Assembly (NCBI GenBank): GCA_028695865.1
Contig: JAQVID010000311.1
Span: 1-5,158 of the forward strand
Reading direction: 5' to 3'
Source: Thermoguttaceae bacterium
Lineage (GTDB): Bacteria > Planctomycetota > Planctomycetia > Pirellulales > Thermoguttaceae
Length of the DNA: 5,158 nt
Part shown: positions 1-5,018 of the stretch, in pieces
How the letters are laid out: every line of letters starts with the position of its first letter
Position numbering within the stretch: the first letter of the stretch is position 1
The notes under the pieces: generated by a model
Told to the model about the DNA's origin: nothing
Seen by the model: the letters and a program-made list of their open reading frames with translations, nothing else
Database searches by the model: none
Translations under genes and position numbers: made by a program

Positions 1-5
1 GGATC

Positions 6-65
6 ATTCCGACGTTTACGCTGTTTACCGCACTCGTTCCCGTGTTTACACTGTTTCCTCTCGGG
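6..65 (+). repeat. 30-bp tandem repeat, copy A (two units)
   Basis: Units 6-35 and 36-65 share the core GTTTACGCTGTTT (14-26), with one mismatch in the second unit (44-56), at a spacing of exactly 30 bases. The block from base 2 to 56 matches 406-460 at a constant offset of 404 with about five mismatches. Read in the frame beginning at base 3, each unit encodes a ten-residue motif of the form (I/V)P-x-FTLF. Similarity fades after about base 58. Confidence 0.75.
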
Positions 66-96
66 CAAAGCCCGACAAAGCCGGGGGGTGGGGGGG
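61..96. other. Short hairpin followed by G6-T-G7 run
   Basis: TCGGGC and GCCCGA (61-66 and 70-75) form a perfect 6-bp stem around an AAA loop. Seven bases later there is a G6 run (83-88), one T and a G7 run (90-96). The hairpin lacks a T tract and so is not a standard intrinsic terminator. Homopolymeric G runs like this are prone to slippage and to sequencing error. Confidence 0.5.
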
Positions 97-150
97 CAAC
101 CCACACACTGAAAATACACAAACGTTCTATTCTATATCGGTCCGTATCCG

Positions 151-200
151 AACCAAACCAATCCAAACTAAACGAAACAAAACCGAACGAAACGAAAAAG
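151..200. repeat. Degenerate pentanucleotide (AACGA-like) tract
   Basis: Ten consecutive 5-base blocks fit the pattern A-A-C-N-A with few departures, for example AACCA (151 and 156), AACGA (171, 186 and 191) and AACAA (176). The tract is strongly strand-asymmetric, with almost no T. It is a degenerated microsatellite. It lies in no credible gene, although it generates a spurious open frame with repeated asparagine, glutamate and lysine residues. Confidence 0.75.
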
Positions 201-217
201 AAGAACACGATAAGCGA

Positions 218-258
218 AAAACCAAAGGTTTGAATCCAATGCGAGATTCTTTGGTTTT
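218..258. terminator. Possible terminator: perfect 10-bp inverted repeat
   Basis: AAAACCAAAG (218-227) is the exact reverse complement of CTTTGGTTTT (249-258), with a 21-base loop. The + strand continues with the T-rich GTATTTCTTTT. The stem is AT-rich and the loop is long, so it would be a weak intrinsic terminator. It could instead be a structural part of the surrounding repeat debris. No upstream gene is visible for it to terminate. Confidence 0.3.
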
Positions 259-316
259 GTATTTCTTTTCATGGGCTTACAGCCCCTGAAACCCTGCCTC
301 ATAACGCTTACGACGA

Positions 317-1855
317 ATGGAAGGTCCAGGCGTCTGTTCGTTCCCCTGTCTCCCGTCCTGCAACACTTACGGCCTCGACCAAACATTTATACCACGCCTA
401 CCACAGATCATACCGGCGTTTACGCTGTTTACCGCATTCATTCCCGTGTTTACGCTGTTTGCCGGACTGACTCTTGGATTGGCCGAATTGTGCAAATTCA
501 CGTTGCTTATTTTCTATCCGCTGTTTGTACTGTTGTGGTTTCTGTATCGTCTGCCGGATCGGACCAAGATATCGTTACACGATTGGTCGCGACAGGCCGG
601 GCAATTAGCACTCATTTTTCTCGTTAGCATTTTTGTGATCAATATGGGATACGTATTTGAAGACAGTGGCAAACAACTTCGCGACTTCAAATTTCAAACA
701 ACGCTGTTTACAGGCTATGAGGATTTGGAGAAGGTACCTTATTGTGGAGGGAATCGGTTTGACGGGTCTGGGAATTTTTTTGAAACGACGCTTGGCTATT
801 TACCGATGCCGTTGCCGGCGAATTTTATCCAAGGCATTGATACCCAGCGTCTTGACTTTGAACGCGGATTACCATCCTATCTTCGCGGGCAATGGTCAGA
901 TCATGGCTGGTGGTATTATTATCTCTATGCCCTGCTCATAAAAACGCCGGTCGGAACGATTCTGCTCTTTCTGCTGGCCATCTTTTGCACTCTGTTTTTA
1001 AAAGGGTATAACGCGTCATGGCGGGATGAAATGGTTATTCTCCTGCCTGGGATTGTCCTGCTGGCGTTTGTCAGTTCGCAAACGGGATTCTCCGTTCATT
1101 CGCGATATGTCATTCCTGCCCTGCCGTTTTTCTTTGTTTGGATGAGTAAAGTCGGACGGGCATTTACCGGTATTCCGCATGAGAAACGGGATGAGCAAAA
1201 CCAGTCTGAACAGTTACAAGACGATTTAAAACCTGTTAAAAAATATCCGCAAGGATATAAAATCGTTCGCGTCTTAACGATTGTCTTTTTGACTTGGTCC
1301 GTTTTAAGTTCTTTGTCGGTTTATCCGCATTCAATCTCTTACTTCAACGAGCTGGCGGTTTGCATTCCAACGCCGAAGACGGACGAGCATCCGCAAATTC
1401 CGCCAATTCAAAAGCCAGTGAGCTTTTATGATTGGTATAAAGCGATTGTGTCAGCCGGTCCGCGAAACGGACCGCGGCATTTGCTCGACAGCAATATCGA
1501 TTGGGGGCAAGACCTGTTTAATTTGGAACGATGGTGCAAAAGACATCCCGAAGTGACCGATCTGAAAGTCGCGTATTGGGGTAGTTATCCGGTCGATTTA
1601 ACGACGATTCCAATGTGTGGTCATCCTTCCGATAAACCGAAACCGGGATGGTACGCGATCAGTGTCAACAATATTTATTCGCGTGAAGGAACGTATCGAT
1701 ATTTTCTGGACTACACACCTGTTGCCATGGCCGGTTACTCCATTTATATTTATCACCTTACTCAAGATGATATCGACCGGGTAAATGATTCCTCTGCTAC
1801 GACTAATAAAAATGCAACTACTCACAAAAACGCAACCATAACACGGGCAAGGTAA
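317..1855 (+). CDS. Membrane glycosyltransferase, family 39 type, 5'-truncated
   Basis: This frame encodes 512 residues resembling the C-terminal half of planctomycete family 39 (PMT-like) membrane glycosyltransferases, which move sugars from lipid-linked donors at the membrane. Family-like sequence starts at about residue 49 (LGLAELCKFTLL). Recognisable landmarks are LPANFIQGIDTQR (167-179), GLPSYLRG (184-191), HGWWYYYLYALL (196-207), HSRYVIPALPFFFVW (261-275), the lumenal SYFNELA (341-347) and NGPRHLLDSNIDWGQDL (384-400). Hydrophobic segments lie near 63-78, 96-112, 208-228, 239-252, 262-276 and 319-333. Full-length relatives, as I recall them, carry about 200 more N-terminal residues with the catalytic acidic motif, which is absent. 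Residues 1-48 come from non-coding-looking and 30-bp repeat sequence, and the ATG at 317 has no clear ribosome site. I infer a non-functional remnant. The C-terminal tail contains an NKNAT/HKNAT mini-repeat. Confidence 0.7.
   Translation: MEGPGVCSFPCLPSCNTYGLDQTFIPRLPQIIPAFTLFTAFIPVFTLFAGLTLGLAELCKFTLLIFYPLFVLLWFLYRLPDRTKISLHDWSRQAGQLALIFLVSIFVINMGYVFEDSGKQLRDFKFQTTLFTGYEDLEKVPYCGGNRFDGSGNFFETTLGYLPMPLPANFIQGIDTQRLDFERGLPSYLRGQWSDHGWWYYYLYALLIKTPVGTILLFLLAIFCTLFLKGYNASWRDEMVILLPGIVLLAFVSSQTGFSVHSRYVIPALPFFFVWMSKVGRAFTGIPHEKRDEQNQSEQLQDDLKPVKKYPQGYKIVRVLTIVFLTWSVLSSLSVYPHSISYFNELAVCIPTPKTDEHPQIPPIQKPVSFYDWYKAIVSAGPRNGPRHLLDSNIDWGQDLFNLERWCKRHPEVTDLKVAYWGSYPVDLTTIPMCGHPSDKPKPGWYAISVNNIYSREGTYRYFLDYTPVAMAGYSIYIYHLTQDDIDRVNDSSATTNKNATTHKNATITRAR
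406..469 (+). repeat. 30-bp tandem repeat, copy B (two units)
   Basis: Units 410-439 and 440-469 repeat GTTTACGCTGTTT exactly at 418-430 and 448-460. The block is the second copy of bases 2-65 at an offset of 404. Here it lies inside the glycosyltransferase reading frame and encodes two decapeptide-like units (IPAFTLFTAF and IPVFTLFAGL, residues 32-51). The offset is not a multiple of three, so the two copies are read in different absolute frames. The repeat ends where family-like sequence begins, at about base 461. Confidence 0.75.
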
Positions 1856-1859
1856 CTCC

Positions 1860-2132
1860 ATGAAGCGTTTACTCTCAAGTTTAAGAATTGCGGGAACAGG
1901 AGCAGGGCGAGTTGTCCTGATATTTGCTACTGTACTACTGTTGATTTATCTGATTCTGACGTTGTTTTGTGGCTGGTCGGACCGGCGATTTTTTGGAAAC
2001 ATTTGGTTTTATCACGATTTGCGGTACTGGCCTAATGTTTGTTCATCGTTGCTTTGCGATGATCGGACAAACCAAAAAAAACAAAAAAGCCGACGCGGCA
2101 TTCTCTTATCAAAATTTCTCACACGTTCATAA
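1860..2132 (+). CDS. Small membrane protein of unknown function, possibly frameshifted
   Basis: I do not recognise this 90-residue product. It begins with a basic start (MKRLLSSLR) and has one strong membrane segment at about residues 18-37, giving an N-in topology. The remainder is polar and ends in a basic stretch rich in lysine and arginine. The start lies four bases after the glycosyltransferase stop, with AAGG eight bases upstream, so the two genes are probably co-transcribed. The T6 run at 1989-1994 is suspicious. Reading one base forward from there gives a second plausible membrane segment (FGFITICGTGLMFV) and then QTKKNKKADA in the frame that stays open to 2277. A frameshifted two-helix protein is therefore an alternative. 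A third frame also stays open briefly, so the case is not settled. Confidence 0.45.
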   Translation: MKRLLSSLRIAGTGAGRVVLIFATVLLLIYLILTLFCGWSDRRFFGNIWFYHDLRYWPNVCSSLLCDDRTNQKKQKSRRGILLSKFLTRS

Positions 2133-2157
2133 ATATTCCAGTCTGCCGTGTGTTAAA

Positions 2158-2185
2158 ACGGGCAATGTCGGAAAGCGTTACCCGT
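2158..2185 (+). terminator. Possible hairpin terminator after the first gene pair
   Basis: Arms 2158-2167 and 2176-2185 pair over ten positions, with one mismatch and one wobble around an 8-base loop, and the outer five pairs (ACGGG/CCCGT) are perfect. A GAAAAACTTTTTC palindrome follows at about 2192-2204. No T run follows the first stem directly, so termination is uncertain. The rest of 2133-2352 shows no gene; a GAGGAA motif at 2281 precedes no credible start. Confidence 0.3.
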
Positions 2186-2339
2186 GTATGAGAAAAACTT
2201 TTTCAACTATTTTGAGAAAAATCACGAATTTTCAGATTTTCTTCCGTACAAAACGCCTTCTCATTACTTTTATATGAATAGAGGAACGTAAGTTTTTCGG
2301 GAAACCGTGAAAATGGGTTATAGGACGTCCGAAAGAAAC

Positions 2340-2349
2340 AAGGAAAGAG
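2340..2349 (+). promoter_or_regulatory. Ribosome binding site for the MauE-like gene
   Basis: AAGGA at 2340-2344, within AAGGAAAGAG, ends eight bases before the ATG at 2353. This supports that start over the overlapping GTG at 2307, which opens another frame. Confidence 0.6.
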
Positions 2350-2352
2350 TTC

Positions 2353-3261
2353 ATGAACAACTTGGTAGAGAATCAGAAAGAGAGCGTAAGGCCAAAAGAG
2401 CAATTCGGAAAAGCCTATATCTGGCTTACCCGTGGAATCGCTTGTTTGCTTTTCGTTGCCGCTGGAATGAAAGCTTGGCAACTGGCGACCGTTCCGGTTT
2501 TGGGCGAAGGCCTGCTCCATGCCCGATGGCTCAATATTCTCGTCGTCGAGTTTGAGCTTGCGTTTGGACTTTGGCTTCTCTTCGGATTTTTACCAAAACT
2601 AACCAGTTGGGTGACAATCGCTTTGTTTACAACCTTCGCGGGTGTCTCTTTATACAAAGCGATTTCCGGCGAAGCGAGTTGCGGCTGTTTCGGAGCGGCC
2701 CAAGTCAATCCGTGGTTTACGACGGGACTGGATGTGGTGGTTGCGGGATTGGCGTTTTTCCTGGGACGCGGTCATCATGTTGACCACTCACGGGTTGACC
2801 TTGCAGAGTTGGATAAGAGACGACTTGCCTTGGCTGTTGTTGTCTGGCTAATCATAGCCATTCCGGTAACAATAGCCATGTTTTCAGTTCGAACGAATGA
2901 TCTATCCGAACTGGGTACCGTTTTTACGGGCGCGGACGGTAAGGAAACGATTTTGCTGGAACCGGAAAAATGGAAGAAGGGCGAGTTTCCGCTGCTTCCT
3001 TATATTGAACCACCAGAGGTTCGAGAGAAACTCAAAACCGGAAATTGGACGGTCGTCTTGTATCACCACGACTGCCCTAAATGTCAAAAAGTGATTGAAG
3101 GAATGGCTGCGAAAGGAGTACCAAATCTAATTTGCGTCGAGGTTCTAACGTATAGTAAGGCAAAAAATAGGCGAGATCACTTTCCTGTTGCCAATTTATC
3201 AGACAAGTGCTTCTGGTTTGTCGAAACACCAAAGATAATAAGTTGTAACAGGATAAAATAA
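2353..3261 (+). CDS. MauE/DoxX-like redox membrane protein with thioredoxin-like domain
   Basis: The 302-residue product has two parts. Residues 20-140 form a four-helix MauE-type module (helices near 22-41, 59-80, 85-103 and 121-138) with the characteristic GEASCGCFG, in which Cys110 and Cys112 form a CxC pair next to the membrane. A fifth helix lies near 157-177. Residues 178-302 are soluble and carry a strand-like WTVVLYHHDCPKCQKV, where Cys241 and Cys244 form a CPKC thioredoxin-type pair, followed by SDKCFWFVETPKI, which resembles the cis-proline loop of thioredoxin folds. MauE and DoxX relatives take part in disulfide or electron transfer across the membrane, so a thiol-redox role in the envelope is likely; the exact substrate is unknown. 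The stop overlaps the next start (TAATG), which indicates translational coupling. Codons near the 3' end become more AT-rich, towards the style of the next genes. Confidence 0.8.
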   Translation: MNNLVENQKESVRPKEQFGKAYIWLTRGIACLLFVAAGMKAWQLATVPVLGEGLLHARWLNILVVEFELAFGLWLLFGFLPKLTSWVTIALFTTFAGVSLYKAISGEASCGCFGAAQVNPWFTTGLDVVVAGLAFFLGRGHHVDHSRVDLAELDKRRLALAVVVWLIIAIPVTIAMFSVRTNDLSELGTVFTGADGKETILLEPEKWKKGEFPLLPYIEPPEVREKLKTGNWTVVLYHHDCPKCQKVIEGMAAKGVPNLICVEVLTYSKAKNRRDHFPVANLSDKCFWFVETPKIISCNRIK

Positions 3262-3368
3262 TGGTTGTATTAAAGCTTTACTATCAAAGAATATCAGGTA
3301 TTACAGGACAGAGTCTTACAATACTTGCTCTTCTATTAGCATTTACAGGGTGTTCTCATTTATCATAA
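3261..3368 (+). CDS. Lipoprotein signal peptide fragment (35 codons)
   Basis: This short frame encodes a basic start, a hydrophobic core (LTILALLLAF) and a lipobox-like FTGC with Cys31, then four residues and TAA. Its ATG overlaps the stop of the MauE-like gene. On its own it would yield only an anchored stub, and it makes sense as the export signal of the DUF1573 protein that continues in the same frame. The phenylalanine at position -3 of the lipobox is less usual than leucine. Confidence 0.6.
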   Translation: MVVLKLYYQRISGITGQSLTILALLLAFTGCSHLS

Positions 3369-3386
3369 ATTCAGGAAGAGAATGAT

Positions 3387-3953
3387 TTGATTTCTTACAA
3401 ATCGGCAGTTCATGATTTTGGGGAACAACCACAGAATACAGAACTGGGTCATGTCTTTCCACTTGTTAACAAATCGGGTTTTCCAATTCGATTTCTTGGC
3501 ATAAGATCGTCGTGTGGATGTACTTGGGCAGCTAATCATGATAAATTGGTTGGTTCACTTCTTTCATCTAAAGCAACATTGTACTTTCCCGTTTACCTAA
3601 GAACTTCTGATTCAATGAATTTGGCAAACGGTAAAATAGTCATTATATATTGTCTCGAAAAAGCTATGAGTACACCTGTATCTGCAAAAAGTCTGACACT
3701 TGAACTAAAAGCTACTGTTTTGACGGACTATGTTATAGATCCATTGGAAATAGATTTTGGAATAATTAATGGACTGGAACTTCAAAAGAAGACAAAACTC
3801 ATCTCTGTTATTCCGATTCAACATAAGTCCTTGAAAATTTTAGGAGTTCGTTCGTCAACAGAGTCTCTCTCCTCCTGTCAAGTTGTAGATACATCAAATC
3901 CACACGGAGAAATGGAGATAGAAGCACAACTCGACGTTTCCTCATTTTCTTAA
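3387..3953 (+). CDS. DUF1573 domain fragment
   Basis: This 188-codon segment between the two TAA codons carries the DUF1573 hallmark HDFGE near its start and SSCGCTW (Cys43 and Cys45 of this fragment), then part of a second Ig-like beta domain. DUF1573 proteins are envelope proteins abundant in Planctomycetota and Bacteroidota; their function is poorly known. If translated alone, the TTG at 3387 could serve as start with AGGAAGAG (3373-3380) six bases upstream. The product would then lack any signal peptide and stay in the cytoplasm. Codons are more AT-rich than in the glycosyltransferase gene. It is best read as the middle part of the 3261-4361 gene. Confidence 0.6.
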   Translation: MISYKSAVHDFGEQPQNTELGHVFPLVNKSGFPIRFLGIRSSCGCTWAANHDKLVGSLLSSKATLYFPVYLRTSDSMNLANGKIVIIYCLEKAMSTPVSAKSLTLELKATVLTDYVIDPLEIDFGIINGLELQKKTKLISVIPIQHKSLKILGVRSSTESLSSCQVVDTSNPHGEMEIEAQLDVSSFS

Positions 3954-4361
3954 GACAGAGACTTTTTTGGTCAACTTATTATTGAAACTAATAGTAAAAG
4001 CAGACCAAAAGGAATTGTAAAGGTAAGGGCTCATTACATATCTCCAGTAACAATTATACCTTCATATGTAGTTATTCCGTCGAATAAAAAAGGTAGTACA
4101 GTTCAGACACTTCAGGTAAAAACGAGCGTACCCTCTATTATTCAGGAAGTCACGAGTGACAATAAAAGTGTGCACATGATGAACTTTAACAGGGCTACGA
4201 AATCTGATACTCATCTTGCAGAAATTCAAATTCCTGCTTGTTTTGATAAAGATCAAGAAGAAAATGTAAAATTTGAAATAATCCTCTTCCCATCCGAAGG
4301 AAAGAAGATAACACGTTCGTGTTCAGTTCCACTTTACCGTTTTAAAGAAGGAGACAAATGA
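3954..4361 (+). pseudogene. C-terminal domain of the interrupted DUF1573 gene
   Basis: After the TAA at 3951-3953 the same frame continues open for 135 codons. It starts with DRDFFGQLIIETNS, which completes the beta domain cut by the stop (the pattern G-x-L-x-I-x-T is typical of this repeat), and goes on into a final domain ending in RFKEGDK. The first possible internal start is the GTG at 4170, which lacks a ribosome binding site and would begin mid-domain, so independent translation is unlikely. Confidence 0.55.
4348..4353 (+). promoter_or_regulatory. Ribosome binding site choosing between two ATGs
   Basis: AAGGAG lies four bases before the ATG at 4358 and seven bases before the ATG at 4361. 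The spacing favours 4361, whose first base is the last base of the upstream TGA stop. Confidence 0.6.
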
Positions 4362-4750
4362 TGAAAAGGTACATGATTTGCTGTTTCGTTTTCGCAACTC
4401 TGACAATCTTGCAACTTTGTGGTGGCGGTATTTCCGCTGCGTTGCCATGTAAGGTACCGAGTTCCAGTACAAAAAAATGTTACCATCCAACCAATGCTGT
4501 TAGCGATTGTTCTGCATGGAACGGAGTGACTGACTGTGTAGGTAAATCCATGTATCTCATTAATGATTTTCCAGATGGGACAACGGACGCCGAAAAAGGA
4601 ACTACGGAGGAGAAAATGGTCGATTGCTATCAGGAGACTCGGTGCGGTCAGGATGAGAATTGTCCACAGAATTGTGTTGTAAAGACAACTCTTCCATATA
4701 TTTTGGGAACGAAAGTTGTTCCAGGATCAGGAAAGTGTCCTACTGAATAA
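4358..4750 (+). CDS. Secreted cysteine-rich protein of unknown function
   Basis: The product is 130 residues, or 129 from the better-spaced ATG at 4361. It has a classic signal peptide: MKRYM, a hydrophobic core to about residue 21, and a probable cleavage after ISA (residues 25-27). The mature part of about 103 residues has nine cysteines (31, 41, 51, 60, 90, 96, 102, 106 and 127), clustered in two groups around a hydrophilic, Thr/Glu/Lys-rich linker (72-88). The second group reads CGQDENCPQNC. No known family is recognised. The spacing suggests a small disulfide-stabilised or metal-binding fold, and an odd cysteine count leaves one free thiol. The gene overlaps the DUF1573 stop, so it belongs to the same operon as the MauE-like redox protein. 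A role as client of that protein is a reasonable inference but unproven. Confidence 0.7.
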   Translation: MMKRYMICCFVFATLTILQLCGGGISAALPCKVPSSSTKKCYHPTNAVSDCSAWNGVTDCVGKSMYLINDFPDGTTDAEKGTTEEKMVDCYQETRCGQDENCPQNCVVKTTLPYILGTKVVPGSGKCPTE

Positions 4751-4781
4751 ATCTTTAGGGGATTTGTTCGCTGCATAGAGT

Positions 4782-4813
4782 AAGGCATACGAATACGATC
4801 AATAGTATGCCTT
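4782..4813 (+). terminator. Intrinsic terminator closing the cassette
   Basis: AAGGCATAC (4782-4790) is exactly complementary to GTATGCCTT (4805-4813), around a 14-base loop. The stem lies 31 bases after the stop of the cysteine-rich gene and is followed by T-rich sequence (TATCCTTTAG). The T tract is imperfect, so efficiency is uncertain, but the position fits the operon end. From 4820 to 4950 I see no gene. Confidence 0.55.
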
Positions 4814-4954
4814 TATCCTTTAGCCTTTCGCAGCTTTAGTTCACAGTTCATCATTAAATATTCTATGGGTAATTATAATGAGCAATAGAAACATTCTGTA
4901 CTTTCCCCGGTTTTTAGCCAAGGAGAAAATTTTGAAAAATTGATATAGGAAAAA

Positions 4955-5015
4955 AGAGACTCATTTGTTATTGTTTGGAATAACCACAAACAAAACGATA
5001 ACGAAAGGAGTCTCT
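4955..5015 (+). promoter_or_regulatory. Long hairpin burying a Shine-Dalgarno sequence
   Basis: Arm 4955-4976 pairs with arm 4993-5015. AGAGACTC/GAGTCTCT gives eight perfect pairs, then one A-G mismatch, three pairs, one bulged G (5003) and ten more pairs including one G-T wobble. The loop is 16 bases. The ribosome binding site AAAGGAG (5004-5010) of the gene starting at 5019 lies entirely in the 3' arm, so a transcript entering from upstream would hide it. The stem is not followed by a T run, so it is not a standard terminator. Confidence 0.65.
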
Positions 5016-5018
5016 CTC

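Larger units (their letters stand above)
1..316. other. Gene-free, repeat-rich stretch
   Basis: I see no convincing gene here. Open frames exist but their products are low-complexity, and they match the period of simple repeats rather than any protein family. The stretch holds two units of a 30-bp repeat (6-65), a 6-bp stem with an AAA loop (61-75), a G6-T-G7 run (83-96), a period-5 tract (151-200), a 10-bp inverted repeat (218-258) and a short GGGCT/AGCCC palindrome (273-285). The mixture looks like dispersed non-coding repeat material or insertion debris upstream of a truncated gene. Whether the missing 5' half of that gene lies before base 1 cannot be seen. Confidence 0.6.
3261..4361 (+). 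pseudogene. DUF1573 lipoprotein gene interrupted by two in-frame TAA codons
   Basis: One frame from the ATG at 3261 to the TGA at 4359-4361 is open over 366 codons apart from TAA at 3366-3368 (codon 36) and TAA at 3951-3953 (codon 231). Read through, it gives a coherent planctomycete-style protein. It begins with a lipoprotein signal ending in FTGC (Cys31), then a DUF1573 domain with VHDFGE and SSCGCTW (Cys85 and Cys87), a second beta-rich domain beginning near VIDPLEIDFG, and a C-terminal beta domain beginning near TIIPSYVVIP. Both flanking genes overlap this frame as in an intact operon. Each TAA is one substitution from a sense codon such as CAA, GAA or AAA. I favour a recent pseudogene with two nonsense changes. 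Stop-codon readthrough is possible but unsupported, since other genes in the window end in TAA. Confidence 0.7.

Noticed and set aside
42..233. Open frame of 63 codons over the repeat stretch
   Set aside because: It begins at a GTG inside the 30-bp repeat without a ribosome site and its product is a translation of the G run and the pentanucleotide tract, with no protein-like character.
168..386. Minus-strand frame of 72 codons
   Set aside because: It is the complement of the AACGA tract and non-coding sequence; its phenylalanine-arginine repeats come from the microsatellite.
6..469. CRISPR-like array from the spaced 30-bp repeats
   Set aside because: The units are directly tandem with no unique spacers, only two per site, and no cas gene is visible.
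271..627. Plus-strand frame of 118 codons overlapping the glycosyltransferase
   Set aside because: It reads the 30-bp repeat and the glycosyltransferase in the wrong frame; the overlapping frame carries the family motifs.
2203..2520. Minus-strand frame of 105 codons
   Set aside because: It overlaps the start of the well-supported MauE-like gene and an AT-rich gap, and has no recognisable motif or ribosome site.
2307..2555. GTG-started frame overlapping the MauE-like start
   Set aside because: Its product is a highly charged shadow of the MauE-like gene, and the ribosome site at 2340-2344 points to the ATG at 2353 instead.
4062..4256. Minus-strand frame of 64 codons
   Set aside because: It lies opposite the C-terminal domain of the DUF1573 frame, which shows coherent beta-domain sequence on the plus strand.
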